The notes beneath the pieces were generated by a model that had not been told where the DNA came from, made no database searches, and was given only the letters and a program-made list of their open reading frames with translations. Made by a program: the position numbers and the translations under genes. Below, in pieces: positions 6,835-15,337 of a DNA stretch of 64,000 nucleotides; the stretch's first letter is position 1; each line of letters starts with the position of its first letter. The stretch is from the NCBI GenBank assembly GCA_964434425.1, contig CAYSVH010000004.1, positions 112,888-176,887 on the forward strand, read 5' to 3'. The DNA is from CALMEC01 sp964434425 (GTDB taxonomy: Bacteria; Actinomycetota; Thermoleophilia; Miltoncostaeales; Miltoncostaeaceae).

Positions 6835-8580
6835 GTGACGATGTCGGTGCTCAACAAGCTGTTCGACATCTTCCCCGAGATCCTCATCGGGTTCGCGATC
6901 GACGTCGTCGTCCAGGCGGACGACTCCCTCGTCGCTCGGTGGACGGGCATCGACGACCGGTGGCACCAGCTCCTCTTTCTCGGAGGACTCAACCTGCTGG
7001 TGTGGATCCTCGAGTCCGCCACGCAGTACGCGGACTCCATCCTCTGGCGCAATCTGGCCCAGACGGTCGAGCACGAGGCGCGCATGGACGCGTACGCGCA
7101 CGTCCAGCGGCTGGAGCTCGGGTACTTCGAAGACGCGAGCACCGGCGGCCTCATGGCCGTCCTGAACGACGACGTGAACCAGCTCGAGCGCTTCCTCGAC
7201 ACCGGTGCGCGCGACATCATCCAGACCGTCGTGAACGTCATCGCCGTGGGCGCCGTGTTCACGATCATCAGCCCCCTGCTCGCCCTGCTGGCGTTCGCAC
7301 CGATCCCCGTCATCCTCTGGGGGTCGTTCATGTATCAGCGCCGCCTGGAGCCCCGGTACGCACAGGTGCGCCAACGCGTGGGACAGCTCTCGGCGTCACT
7401 TGCGAACAACCTCGGCGGCATCGCGACCATCAAGGCGTTCACGACCGAGGAGCGCGAGGTGGGGCGTATCGGGGCGGAGTCGGACGCATACCGCGAGGCC
7501 AACCGCGACGCCATCCGCTTCTCGTCCGCGTTCGTCCCGCTGATCCGCATGGCCATCCTCACCGGCTTCACGTGCACGCTGATCATCGGTGGTCACGCGG
7601 CCCTGAACGGCAACCTCGAGGTCGGCCTCTTCTCGGTGCTGGTGTTCATGACGCAGCGCCTGCTGTGGCCGCTCACCCGCCTCGGCGAGACGTTCGACCT
7701 CTACCAGCGGGCGATGGCGTCCACGCGCCGCATCCTCGATCTCCTGGCCATCGAGCCGGGCATCGTGTCCGGCGACAGACGTCTACCCACACCGGTGCGC
7801 GGTGAGATCCGGTTCGACGACGTGCACTTCCGGTACGCGACGGGTCCGGAGGTCCTCCGGGGCGTCGCGATCCACGTGCCGGCCGGTGAGACCCACGCCG
7901 TCGTGGGATCGACCGGGTCGGGCAAGAGCACCATCGTGAAGCTCCTGCTCCGCTTCTACGACCCCACGGCAGGGAGCGTGGCCGTGGACGGGTGCGACGT
8001 ACGCGACGTCGCGTTCACCGATCTCCGCGGGGTGATGGGACTGGTGAGCCAGGACGTCTTCATGTTCGACGGCACGGTGGCGGAGAACATCGCCTACGGA
8101 CGACCGGACGCGTCACCGGATCAGATCGCCGAGGCCGCGCGACTCGCCGAGGCGTCCGAATTCATCGACCGGCTCGAGCAGGGCATGGACACCCTGATCG
8201 GCGAGCGCGGCCAGAAGCTCTCCGGCGGGCAGCGTCAGCGCCTGTCGATCGCCCGCGCCATCCTGCGGGATCCGGCCGTCCTGATCCTGGACGAGGCCAC
8301 GTCCGCCGTGGACAACGAGACCGAGGCAGCGATCCAGCACTCCATGGAGCAGGTCTCGGAGGGTCGCACCACGCTGGTGATCGCCCATCGTCTGAGCACC
8401 GTTCGCGGCGCCCACCGCATCCACGTCCTCGAGGCCGGCCGCGTGGTCGAGTCCGGAACGCACGAGGAGCTGGTCGCCCGGGGCGGCCTCTACGCGGCGC
8501 TGTGGCGCGTACAGACCGGTGAGGCACTCGCCGAGCACCGGCTGGCCGAGGAACCCGCATCGAGTCGTCCCACGTCGTAG
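6835..8580 (+). CDS. ABC exporter, fused membrane and ATPase domains
   Basis: 581 residues from the first standard start, GTG at 6835. The membrane half spans about residues 1-300 and includes an EDASTGGLMAVLNDDV coupling region. The ATPase half has Walker A GSTGSGKST, the Q-loop SQDVFMFDGTV, signature LSGGQRQRLSIA, Walker B VLILDEATSAVD and an H-loop in VIAHRLST. This is the type IV exporter design (MsbA/Sav1866 group); it should work as a homodimer, substrate unknown. The in-frame sequence just upstream, RRLFRYAGPHRRRVWLA, is what normally precedes the first helix in this family, so the true start probably lies upstream, perhaps at a rare ATC near 6748, or an upstream base error hides an ATG. 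Monocistronic. Confidence 0.92.
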   Translation: MTMSVLNKLFDIFPEILIGFAIDVVVQADDSLVARWTGIDDRWHQLLFLGGLNLLVWILESATQYADSILWRNLAQTVEHEARMDAYAHVQRLELGYFEDASTGGLMAVLNDDVNQLERFLDTGARDIIQTVVNVIAVGAVFTIISPLLALLAFAPIPVILWGSFMYQRRLEPRYAQVRQRVGQLSASLANNLGGIATIKAFTTEEREVGRIGAESDAYREANRDAIRFSSAFVPLIRMAILTGFTCTLIIGGHAALNGNLEVGLFSVLVFMTQRLLWPLTRLGETFDLYQRAMASTRRILDLLAIEPGIVSGDRRLPTPVRGEIRFDDVHFRYATGPEVLRGVAIHVPAGETHAVVGSTGSGKSTIVKLLLRFYDPTAGSVAVDGCDVRDVAFTDLRGVMGLVSQDVFMFDGTVAENIAYGRPDASPDQIAEAARLAEASEFIDRLEQGMDTLIGERGQKLSGGQRQRLSIARAILRDPAVLILDEATSAVDNETEAAIQHSMEQVSEGRTTLVIAHRLSTVRGAHRIHVLEAGRVVESGTHEELVARGGLYAALWRVQTGEALAEHRLAEEPASSRPTS

Positions 8581-8631
8581 CCGGGATCATCCCGCCGGCC
8601 TCGGGCCGTCACCACCCGGACGGCGCGCCGC

Positions 8632-8687
8632 CGGTGCCGAGACGACCTGCGTTCCCCTTATCGGGGTGAGGTCGTCCACCGGCACCG
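8632..8687. terminator. Nested hairpin between convergent genes
   Basis: Three nested arms pair in order: CGGTGCCG (8632-8639) with CGGCACCG (8680-8687), GACGACCT (8641-8648) with AGGTCGTC (8669-8676), and CCCC with GGGG around a small loop. It lies between the stops of the exporter (8580) and dodecin (8728), so it can serve both strands. Confidence 0.65.
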
Positions 8688-8727
8688 TTTCACGGACGCG
8701 AGACGACAAGCCCGCGCCGACGGTCGG

Positions 8728-8934
8728 TCAGCCCTCCAGGACGAACGTGACCTTCATGTTCACCTGGTACTCGGTGACCTTGCCCGAGTCGTCGACCTTG
8801 ACGTACTGCTCCTTGACCCACGCACCCTTCACACCCCGAAGGGTCTTGGTCGCGCGGGCGATGCCCTGCTGAACCGCGTCCTCGAAGCTCTTGGACGAGA
8901 TCGAACTGATCTCCTCAACCTTGGCGACGGTCAT
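8728..8934 (-). CDS. Dodecin family flavin-binding protein
   Basis: 68 residues, the usual dodecin length. MTVAKVEEISSISSKSFEDAVQQGIARATKTLRGVKGAWV is followed by strands with VTEYQVNMKVTFVLE. The S-S-x-S-F-E-D-A helix start, the TLR-x3-GAWV stretch with the flavin-stacking Trp and the YQVNMKV strand are diagnostic. Dodecins assemble into hollow dodecamers that store and protect riboflavin, FMN or FAD and quench reactive flavin states. The ATG at 8934 has an AAGGAG Shine-Dalgarno just upstream, which decides it over a longer frame. It is divergent from the dehalogenase-like gene and convergent with the exporter. Confidence 0.93.
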   Translation of the reverse strand: MTVAKVEEISSISSKSFEDAVQQGIARATKTLRGVKGAWVKEQYVKVDDSGKVTEYQVNMKVTFVLEG

Positions 8935-9109
8935 TCGATTCTCCTTGGTGGTCTGTTGCCCCCGGGGGGCCCGTAGGCGTCTGATACCCGGCCCGGGCCG
9001 ATCGGAAACGCACCGCGTCCGCTGCGTGCTCCGCCCGCCGGGACGCCGGCCGGGAACTCGGGCCAGGCGTGTTTCGCCGTCGAACGTCCACCCGTGGTTT
9101 GATGCCCAC

Positions 9110-9994
9110 ATGGCTGGCACATTCAAATCCCACCGCATCGACGTCGGCGGCGTCACCATCGCCTCCGAGATCGGCGGCAACGGCCCTCCCCTCCTCCTGT
9201 TGCACGGCTATCCGCAGACACGGCACCTGTGGCGCCACGTCGCGCCGGCACTGGCCGAGACGTTCACCGTCGTGATGAGCGATCTGCGCGGTTACGGCGA
9301 GAGCGACGCGCCGGCCGGTCCCGACGACGGATCCGCGTACGCGAAGCGCGCCATGGCCGTCGATCAGCTGGCGGTGATGCGCGCGCTCGGGTTCACGCGG
9401 TTCGCCGTGGCCGGGCACGATCGCGGGGGACGCGTGGTGCACCGCATGTGCCGGGACAGCCCCGAGAGCGTCGTCGCCGCGGCGGTGCTCGACATCGTGC
9501 CGACCCTCACCCTCTTCGAGGACGCCGACCAGCACTTCGCCCGTGCGTACTACCACTGGTTCTTCCTGAGCCAGCCACCGCCACTCCCCGAGGTCCTCAT
9601 CGGTGCGGCGCCCCGTGAGTTCCTCCGGATGACGCTCGACCGCTGGAGCGGCCCCGACCACACCTTCGACGACGCGGACATCGCGCACTACGCCGATGCG
9701 TTCGACACCGGCACGATCCGTGCCAGCTGCGACGACTACCGCGCCGCCGCCGGGATCGACCTGGTGCACGACGCGGAGGACCGCGACCGCCTCATCGAAT
9801 GCCCGCTCCTCGTCATGTGGGGCCAGCTCGGGGCGATGCACCGCCTGTACGACGTGCCGGCCACGTGGAGGGAGCAGGCACGGGACGTCACGCCGCTGCC
9901 GCTGCAGTGCGGACACTTCCTGCCGGAGGAGGATCCCGCCGCCACGACAGATGCTCTCCGCGCGTTCTTCGACCGAGACGACCTCTGGGCGTGA
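9110..9994 (+). CDS. Alpha/beta hydrolase resembling fluoroacetate dehalogenase
   Basis: 294 residues. An HGYPQTRHLW oxyanion region is followed by SDLRGYGESDAP, and the nucleophile elbow is AGHDRGGRVVHRM with Asp104 rather than Ser. The charge-relay His is His269 in QCGHFLPEEDP. An Asp nucleophile in GHDRGG together with an HGxPQ opening is typical of haloacetate/fluoroacetate dehalogenases and some epoxide hydrolases; these act on carbon-halogen or epoxide bonds through an ester intermediate. Activity on fluoroacetate cannot be claimed from sequence. The gene's TGA overlaps the GTG of the following amidase, so the two are translationally coupled, an odd pairing of a soluble hydrolase with a wall enzyme. 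TTTGAT six bases before the ATG may be a -10 element. Confidence 0.85.
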   Translation: MAGTFKSHRIDVGGVTIASEIGGNGPPLLLLHGYPQTRHLWRHVAPALAETFTVVMSDLRGYGESDAPAGPDDGSAYAKRAMAVDQLAVMRALGFTRFAVAGHDRGGRVVHRMCRDSPESVVAAAVLDIVPTLTLFEDADQHFARAYYHWFFLSQPPPLPEVLIGAAPREFLRMTLDRWSGPDHTFDDADIAHYADAFDTGTIRASCDDYRAAAGIDLVHDAEDRDRLIECPLLVMWGQLGAMHRLYDVPATWREQARDVTPLPLQCGHFLPEEDPAATTDALRAFFDRDDLWA

Positions 9995-10707
9995 TCGCAC
10001 TCGCCGCCGCCGTCGCCGCGATTCCCGCGATCGCCCAGCAGGCGCCTCCGCCACCGCGCCCCATCGTCTACGTGCAGGCGGGGCACGAGGCGCCCCGCGA
10101 ACCCGGCTACCTGATCCAGACCGGAGCGCCCGGCGAGATCGCGTTCAACCGCCGCGTGTCCGCCGCGGTCGAGAGGAAGCTGCGTGCCGCCGGCGTCGAC
10201 GCGCGGCACACCCCGGGACGCGTCACGCCGCTCGCCGCGCCCGCGGCGGCGTTCGTGTCGATTCACCACGACATACCCGGAGGCCGCGCCGCGGTGGGGT
10301 ATGCGCTGAGAGGAACCCCTGAGTACTACTCCCGCGGCCAGGGCTGGGGGATTCCGCGGACGACGCCGTATCCGGACAGCGCGCCCCATCGACAGAGAAC
10401 GGCCATCACCGCGGACGTCCAGGCACGGTCGCACCGGCTCGCGCTGAGAATGCGCTCACGGTACGCGAAGGTCTTCACACGCGCGAACGGTGCACGAAGC
10501 GGTCCCGTTCGGCTGGAATCGCCCAAGGGCAACCCCAACGTCATGAGCTACTACGGCTTCCGCCGGACGAACGCGACGGCGCGCGTCATCATCGAGACCG
10601 GGGCGACCGGAACGGATGCGGCGTTCCTTCGACGGACGGACCTCATCGCCACGGCCATCTCAGGCTCGATCGTCACCCACCTCAGAGCCGAGGGACAGCT
10701 GCGCTAG
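9991..10707 (+). CDS. Secreted N-acetylmuramoyl-L-alanine amidase (Amidase_3 family)
   Basis: 238 residues from GTG 9991, which overlaps the preceding stop. A short hydrophobic N-terminus ending AAIPAIAQQ looks like a signal peptide with a very short n-region. The zinc amidase core shows VQAGHEAP (first His), AFVSIHHDI (second zinc His) and VIIETGATGTDAAFLR with the catalytic Glu, in the order of Amidase_3 enzymes that cut the bond between MurNAc and the stem peptide. It probably remodels or recycles peptidoglycan outside the membrane. An insertion with YYSRGQGWGIP lies after the second His. The TAG stop is formed partly by the first two bases of the M repeat that follows. Confidence 0.82.
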   Translation: MIALAAAVAAIPAIAQQAPPPPRPIVYVQAGHEAPREPGYLIQTGAPGEIAFNRRVSAAVERKLRAAGVDARHTPGRVTPLAAPAAAFVSIHHDIPGGRAAVGYALRGTPEYYSRGQGWGIPRTTPYPDSAPHRQRTAITADVQARSHRLALRMRSRYAKVFTRANGARSGPVRLESPKGNPNVMSYYGFRRTNATARVIIETGATGTDAAFLRRTDLIATAISGSIVTHLRAEGQLR

Positions 10708-10868
10708 TGTCCCGCGTCAGAGGTTCGGTTGGTGTTTGCCGAGCGAATCTCCGGCGAGGCAAGGACGAGAGACCGCCCGGAATATCGGGAATCTCTTGGC
10801 GGTCGAGGACACCGCCTCGCGATGAGATGCAGCCGGCAAACGACCACGAACCTCTGACGCGGGACACT
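10706..10868. repeat. M-family palindromic repeat, copy A
   Basis: A 163-base element bounded by perfect 22-base inverted arms that begin AGTGTCCCGCGTCAGAGG (10706) and end at 10868. Inside the arms a subterminal imperfect palindrome includes GTTTGCCG, and a central stem pairs GACCGCC with GGCGGTC. Copy B at 14897-15058 is its near-identical reverse complement. There is no coding sequence inside, so a non-autonomous mobile (MITE-like) element or structured terminator is possible. Its first two bases complete the TAG stop of the amidase gene. Confidence 0.85.
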
Positions 10869-10903
10869 GGTGGCTCCGTCGAACGATCCCGGAAGGCATC
10901 GAT

Positions 10904-10940
10904 GGGTGGGTGGAGCGAATGCGATCCGCTCCACCCACCC
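10904..10940. terminator. Strong hairpin downstream of the HU gene
   Basis: GGGTGGGTGGAGCG (10904-10917) pairs perfectly with CGCTCCACCCACCC (10927-10940) over 14 bases with a nine-base loop. It starts six bases after the HU stop on the minus strand and can also stop plus-strand transcription coming through the M repeat. Confidence 0.75.
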
Positions 10941-10946
10941 GCACGA

Positions 10947-11240
10947 CTACTTCTTCTTGCCCTTCTTCTTGGCGACGGCCGACTTGAGGACGGCACCGGC
11001 AGTGAACTTCGGGAGCGTCGACGCCGCGATGGACATCGGCTCGCCCGTCTGCGGGTTGCGGCCCTGACGCGCGGCGCGCTCGCTGGTCGAGAACTTCCCG
11101 AAACCGGTGATCGACACCTCGCCACCCTTGGCGAGGGTCCCCTGGATCTCGTCGAGAGCAGCGTCCAGGAAGCGCGCGGCGTCCGCCTGCGTGCCTCCGG
11201 TACGGCTCGCGATTGCGGCAACGAACTCAGACTTGTTCAA
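10947..11240 (-). CDS. hup: HU-type nucleoid DNA-binding protein
   Basis: 97 residues, normal bacterial HU length, with TTG as start codon behind a GGAGG Shine-Dalgarno. MNKSEFVAAIASRTGG begins the dimerisation helices, and GKFSTSERAARQGRNPQTGEPM is the DNA-binding arm with the conserved RNPQTGE turn. The C-terminus ends in a short lysine tract (AVAKKKGKKK), milder than the long Lys/Ala tails of mycobacterial HU. The protein bends and compacts DNA without sequence specificity. It is monocistronic, with a strong hairpin after the stop. Confidence 0.96.
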   Translation of the reverse strand: MNKSEFVAAIASRTGGTQADAARFLDAALDEIQGTLAKGGEVSITGFGKFSTSERAARQGRNPQTGEPMSIAASTLPKFTAGAVLKSAVAKKKGKKK

Positions 11241-11840
11241 CCCAGATCCTCCTCATCGACAAACTGAATAGGGAAGAGCGTAGCGCCCCGTCCCGACGGA
11301 TGTTTCCCACGACGCTGCGGGGATACGGCCCATCCGGAACAGGCGGAGCGAACCGCGGAGGAATCGGATGGAGCGGTCCCACGGGGCCGTTGAAGGTCAG
11401 CATCCTATGCCACGGGTGCGGCGGCCCGGCCCGATCCGGCACCCGGCGCGGACGCGGGCCGTGCCGCGACCAGGCCGCGCACATCGGGTTTCGGTGCCGT
11501 TTTCCAGGTTCTTTTCTCAGAGCTTTCGGCCGGACGCGACCACCGGACGGCCTCTGTCGTGACGCCACCCTGAAACACGGGGAGCCTGCGGCCGCAGGCC
11601 TGCCGGGACCGTGCGCAGGCGGCGATGCGTCCACATCCGCACGGCGAGCACGGCCACCACGGCATGCGAAAAGCCCACCGGCGAGGCGGGAACGGCGCAG
11701 TCGTCCATCACCCATCCCGGGGGCCCGACCGCCCCGTCACGTGAGAAAACGCACAGACCGCGTGTGAACGGCCCAGTGCATCGCCGGGGTCATCGACGCG
11801 AGACGCTCGGCCGCCCTCCCGTCTCGGCACGCCGCACGGA
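11241..11840. other. 600-base intergenic region, no gene seen
   Basis: Lies upstream of HU and downstream of the histidine kinase gene. The open frames here have no recognisable composition or motif. The only structures noticed are the HU Shine-Dalgarno and promoter area near 11245-11300 and a palindrome, GCCTGCGGCCGCAGGC, near 11586. Confidence 0.4.
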
Positions 11841-13256
11841 CTACCCGGTGGGCGCACCGGAACCGTCCGCCCCCGCGCCCCCGACGGGGATGCGCACCAT
11901 GAAGGCCGTGCCACCGCCCTCAGGGCTTCCGACGGACACCGATCCGCCATGCGCCTCGGCGATGGCCGCGACGATGGAGAGTCCGAGGCCGCTCCCCCCG
12001 CTCGCCCGGGCACGGGACGGATCCGCACGGAAGAACCGTTCGAACAGGCGCTCACGATGCTCGGCCGCGATGCCCGGTCCGTCGTCGGAGACGACGATCA
12101 CCGCGTCCTGTCCATCCCTGCGGACCGACACCTCCACACGGGTGCCCGGCGGGGTGTGCGTCCGCGCATTCGTGAGGAGGTTCGTGACGACCTGCCGCAG
12201 GCGGACCTCGTCACCCCTCACCCGCACGGCGTCGGGCGCGGTCACCGTCACGGGGTGGTCGGGCGCCACGACGCGAAGATCTCCGGCCTGGTCGCGCACC
12301 AGCTGCACGAGGTCGACGGGCGCGTCGTCGAGCGGGCGGCCCTGGTCGAGGCGGGCGAGGAGCAGGAGGTCGTCGACGAGAACGCCCATGCGCTCGGCCT
12401 CGGCCTCGATGCGCCGCATGGCTGTGGCGAGGTCCTCCGGGCGGTCGGCGGCGCCCCGGCGGAAGAGCTCCGCGTAGCCGCGCACGGAGGTGAGCGGGGT
12501 CTGGAGCTCGTGCGACGCATCCGCCACGAACTGGCGCAGGCGCCGCTCGGACGCCTCGCGCTCGGCGAAGGACTCCTCGATCTGTCCCAGCATGACGTTG
12601 AGCGACCGGCCGAGGCGGCCGACCTCCGTCTCCGGGTTCTCATCCGCGATCCGCTGCGAGAGATCGCCGGCGGCGATCGATCCCGCAGTCTGCTCGATGT
12701 CCGTGAGCGGTTGCAGGCCGACCCGGACCAGCGCGTATCCGGCGAGGACGGCAGCCGCGAGCGCTGCGATTCCGACGAGGACCTCGATCAGGACGAGGCG
12801 GTTGAGTGTGTCGTGCACGTCGGCGAGAGGGAGCACGGCGACGTATCGCGCCTCCGTGAACCCGGCTTCACCCGGCGTGGTGACGCTGACGTCGCGTGCG
12901 TAGGCCCTGAACGGCCGCCCCTGGATCCGGACGTTCTGAAACCCGGTGCGGAGATCGAGGAACGTCGGCATGCCGACCGGTGGCTCACCGACGATGTGGC
13001 CGTCCGTGTCGTAGACGGCACCCGTGGCCCGCTGCTTCTCGGGTTGTTTCGGAGAGCCGATGGGATCCGGTGAGTAGCCCGGTGACATCCGTATCCCTCG
13101 AGGGACCGGCGCCTCCTTCAGCTGCACATCGACCCGGTCCATCAGGAAGCTCCGCAGCGCCCCGTACGTCGCCACGCCGGCCACCGCCAGGCCCAGCAGG
13201 GTGAGCAGCACGGCCACGAGCACCAGCCGCACCCGCAGTGAGCGGGGACTACGCAC
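11841..13256 (-). CDS. Membrane sensor histidine kinase
   Basis: 471 residues. First membrane helix about 11-31, extracytoplasmic sensor domain about 32-150, second helix about 153-178, HAMP linker about 180-232, then HisKA with phospho-accepting His249 in ASHELQTPLTSVRGY. The ATPase domain follows, with VTNLLTNARTHTPPGT (N box), VSDDGPGIA (G1) and SGGSGLGLSIVAAIAEAHGG (G2). It should autophosphorylate on an external cue and pass phosphate to the regulator encoded just upstream, whose gene overlaps it by eight bases. The design matches actinobacterial MprB/TcrY/PrrB-like kinases; the signal is unknown. Confidence 0.94.
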   Translation of the reverse strand: MRSPRSLRVRLVLVAVLLTLLGLAVAGVATYGALRSFLMDRVDVQLKEAPVPRGIRMSPGYSPDPIGSPKQPEKQRATGAVYDTDGHIVGEPPVGMPTFLDLRTGFQNVRIQGRPFRAYARDVSVTTPGEAGFTEARYVAVLPLADVHDTLNRLVLIEVLVGIAALAAAVLAGYALVRVGLQPLTDIEQTAGSIAAGDLSQRIADENPETEVGRLGRSLNVMLGQIEESFAEREASERRLRQFVADASHELQTPLTSVRGYAELFRRGAADRPEDLATAMRRIEAEAERMGVLVDDLLLLARLDQGRPLDDAPVDLVQLVRDQAGDLRVVAPDHPVTVTAPDAVRVRGDEVRLRQVVTNLLTNARTHTPPGTRVEVSVRRDGQDAVIVVSDDGPGIAAEHRERLFERFFRADPSRARASGGSGLGLSIVAAIAEAHGGSVSVGSPEGGGTAFMVRIPVGGAGADGSGAPTG

Positions 13257-13947
13257 GGGATCTCAGGCTGTAGCCCACACCCCGCACCGTCTGGATGAGC
13301 GGCTCCCCGATCACGTCGATCTTCTTTCGCAGGTAGCTGATGTAGGTCTCCACCACGTTCGCGTCACCGCCGAAATCGTAGTGCCACACGTGGTCGAGGA
13401 TCTGGGGCTTCGACAGGACCCGGCCCGCGTTGGTCATGAGGTAGCGCAGCAGATTGAACTCGGTCGGTGTCAGGTCCACCACGGTTCCCGACCTCCGGAC
13501 CTCGTGCAGGTCCTCGTCCAGCTCGAGGTCGGCGTAGCTCAGCCGCCGCTGGTCGCCGGCCTCCCCCTTCGTCCGGCGCAGGACCGCACGGACGCGCGCG
13601 ATGACCTCCTCCAGGCTGAAGGGCTTGGTGACGTAGTCGTCGGCACCGATGGTGAGCCCGCGGACCCGATCCTCCGTCTCGCGTCGCGCGGTGAGGAAGA
13701 CGACCGGCAACCGCCCGGGTCCGTCGGGCAGACGACGCTGCACCTCGAAGCCGTCGAGGTCAGGAAGCATCACGTCCAACAGCAGGAGGTCGGGTCGGAA
13801 CGACTCCACCTTCGAGAGCGCACCACGCCCCGAGTCGCTCGAATCCACCTCGAAGCCCTCGTAGCGCAGCGCGGTGCACAGGAGCTGCGTGATGCTCTCC
13901 TCGTCGTCCACCACCAGCACGCGCCCCTCGGTCTGCTCGGTCCCCAT
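13249..13947 (-). CDS. OmpR/PhoB-family response regulator
   Basis: 232 residues. The receiver domain has the acidic pair Asp14-Asp15, phospho-acceptor Asp58 in LLLLDVMLPDLDGFE, a Thr in VVFLTAR and Lys in YVTKPFSLEE. The C-terminal winged helix carries TPTEFNLLRYLMTNAGRVLSK, VETYISYLRKKID and TVRGVGYSLR, typical of OmpR-type DNA binding. It pairs with the kinase whose gene follows and overlaps. Target genes cannot be read from the window. A GGGGGG-type Shine-Dalgarno precedes the ATG. Confidence 0.95.
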   Translation of the reverse strand: MGTEQTEGRVLVVDDEESITQLLCTALRYEGFEVDSSDSGRGALSKVESFRPDLLLLDVMLPDLDGFEVQRRLPDGPGRLPVVFLTARRETEDRVRGLTIGADDYVTKPFSLEEVIARVRAVLRRTKGEAGDQRRLSYADLELDEDLHEVRRSGTVVDLTPTEFNLLRYLMTNAGRVLSKPQILDHVWHYDFGGDANVVETYISYLRKKIDVIGEPLIQTVRGVGYSLRSRA

Positions 13948-14214
13948 CGGTCACCCCCCGTTGTGTCGTGGCGTCGAGACTAGTCCGCCTCTCTGAGATT
14001 TTCCTGTGAGAACTCTGTGCGGACCCGCAATGCGCCGACGGCGGACACCCGTCGCGTATCAGACCGTGACGAAGATCACCGCATGGTGACGCGATGGACC
14101 CCGGTCCCGAGCAACCGCGCGCGCGCCGTGATACACACAGCTTTCCCGCCGTGTTCACCCGGTCGCGTGGTCTGTGAGGCAAGCCACGTCACCATGACAT
14201 TTATGATGGAGCCC

Positions 14215-14898
14215 ATGGCACGCACACCGAAGTACTCAGTTACCGTCGATACGGTGCTCTTCACTATCGCCGATGGCCCTCTCGAAACGCTCGTCGTCCG
14301 CCGCAGGGCGGAGCCGTTCAAGGGGCGGCTCGCACTCCCCGGCGGCTTCGTCGAGGAGAAGGAGGACCTGCTCGCCGCGGCGAAGCGCGAGCTCACCGAG
14401 GAGACCGGCATCGCGCCGCGTGGCATCTCCTTCCATGAGATGGGCGCATACGGAAAGCCGAAGCGCGATCCCCGGGGTCGGACGGTGTCGATCGTTTTCG
14501 TCGGTCTCACAAACGGTCATCCCAAGACGACCGCGGGCTCCGACGCCGCCGCAGCCGAATGGGTCCCCACCCGCGACCTCCTGAAGTCGCCGCGGAAGCT
14601 GGCGTTCGACCATCACCGCGTCATCGGTGACGCACTTGAGGATCTCGCCGGTCGCGTCGAGCACTCCACCGTGATCACGCAGCTCTGCCCCAAGGACTTC
14701 ACGATCAGCCAGCTTCGCCAGGCGTACGAGACGATCTGGGACACCGAGCTCGATCCGCGGAACTTCCACCGCAAGATCCTCTCCACCGACGATCTGGTCG
14801 TCGACACCGGGGAGCGCATCCACCACGGTGGCCGTCCGGCTCGCCTCTACCGTGCCGGGGGGGCGGACCGCCTGCACCCGGCGCTGGTCCGCCCCTAG
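14215..14898 (+). CDS. NUDIX-domain protein of the NrtR regulator type
   Basis: 227 residues. The N-terminal NUDIX domain has an intact Nudix box (GGFVEEKEDL then REL and EETGI), so metal-dependent hydrolysis is possible. The C-terminal 80 residues (CPKDFTISQLRQAYETIWDTELDPRNFHRKIL) match the winged-helix domain of NrtR, which senses ADP-ribose and represses NAD metabolism genes. No NAD genes are adjacent, so it may be an NrtR-like regulator or a stand-alone ADP-ribose pyrophosphatase. TATGAT (14202-14207) lies seven bases before the ATG at 14215, fitting a leaderless transcript; ATGs at 14194, 14203 and 14206 are alternatives. Its stop codon TAG is completed by the M repeat that follows. Confidence 0.82.
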   Translation: MARTPKYSVTVDTVLFTIADGPLETLVVRRRAEPFKGRLALPGGFVEEKEDLLAAAKRELTEETGIAPRGISFHEMGAYGKPKRDPRGRTVSIVFVGLTNGHPKTTAGSDAAAAEWVPTRDLLKSPRKLAFDHHRVIGDALEDLAGRVEHSTVITQLCPKDFTISQLRQAYETIWDTELDPRNFHRKILSTDDLVVDTGERIHHGGRPARLYRAGGADRLHPALVRP

Positions 14899-15058
14899 TG
14901 TCCCGCGTCAGAGGTTCGTGGTCGTTCGCCGGCTGCATCTCATCGCGAGGCGGTGTCCTCGACCGCCAGAAGATTCCCGGTACTCCGGCGGTCTCTCGTC
15001 CGTGCCGCGCCGGAGATCCGCTCGGCAAACACCAAACGAACCTCTGACGCGGGATACG
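14897..15058. repeat. M-family palindromic repeat, copy B
   Basis: About 162 bases, in opposite orientation to copy A at 10706. The left arm again begins AGTGTCCCGCGTCAGAGG directly at the stop codon of the preceding gene (T plus AG of the element). The right arm differs at two bases near the outer end. The central stem has diverged more than the arms. A P-family element begins immediately after it. Confidence 0.85.
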
Positions 15059-15170
15059 AGATGTGTGATTCCGCGGAGATCGCGGCGTGGTGTACGCCCC
15101 CCGGCGGCGCGGATGCGTCGCATCCACCGGTGACGCACCCCGCACCACGATCGCGCGGAATCACACATCG
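15059..15170. repeat. P-family palindromic repeat, copy P1 (short form, inverted orientation)
   Basis: Left AGATGTGTGATTCCGCGG and right GGAATCACACATCG are inverted ends. Inner arms TCGCGGCGTGGTG and CACCGGTGACGCACC are the P-family modules in reverse order compared with copies P2, P3, P5, P6 and P7. The central stem-loop present in the long copies is missing. It abuts the M repeat, forming a composite block of about 270 bases. Confidence 0.8.
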
Positions 15171-15337
15171 AGCATCGCGGCGCCGCGGCTCGTCGTCGGT
15201 ATCGCGAGGAGAACCCGCCGTGACGTGGAGACAGGATGTGCCCGTACCGGACGCACGGGCATTGAGCGCGCGCATCGTGCCGTCGGCGCGTACGCTCGCC
15301 GGACCGCGACGAGGCGTTCGGCCCGGGGGCCCGGCGA

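Noticed and set aside
6591..7805. Plus-strand frame starting MMTPPSMAEV before and into the exporter gene
   Set aside because: Most of it runs in the wrong frame through the clear exporter coding sequence.
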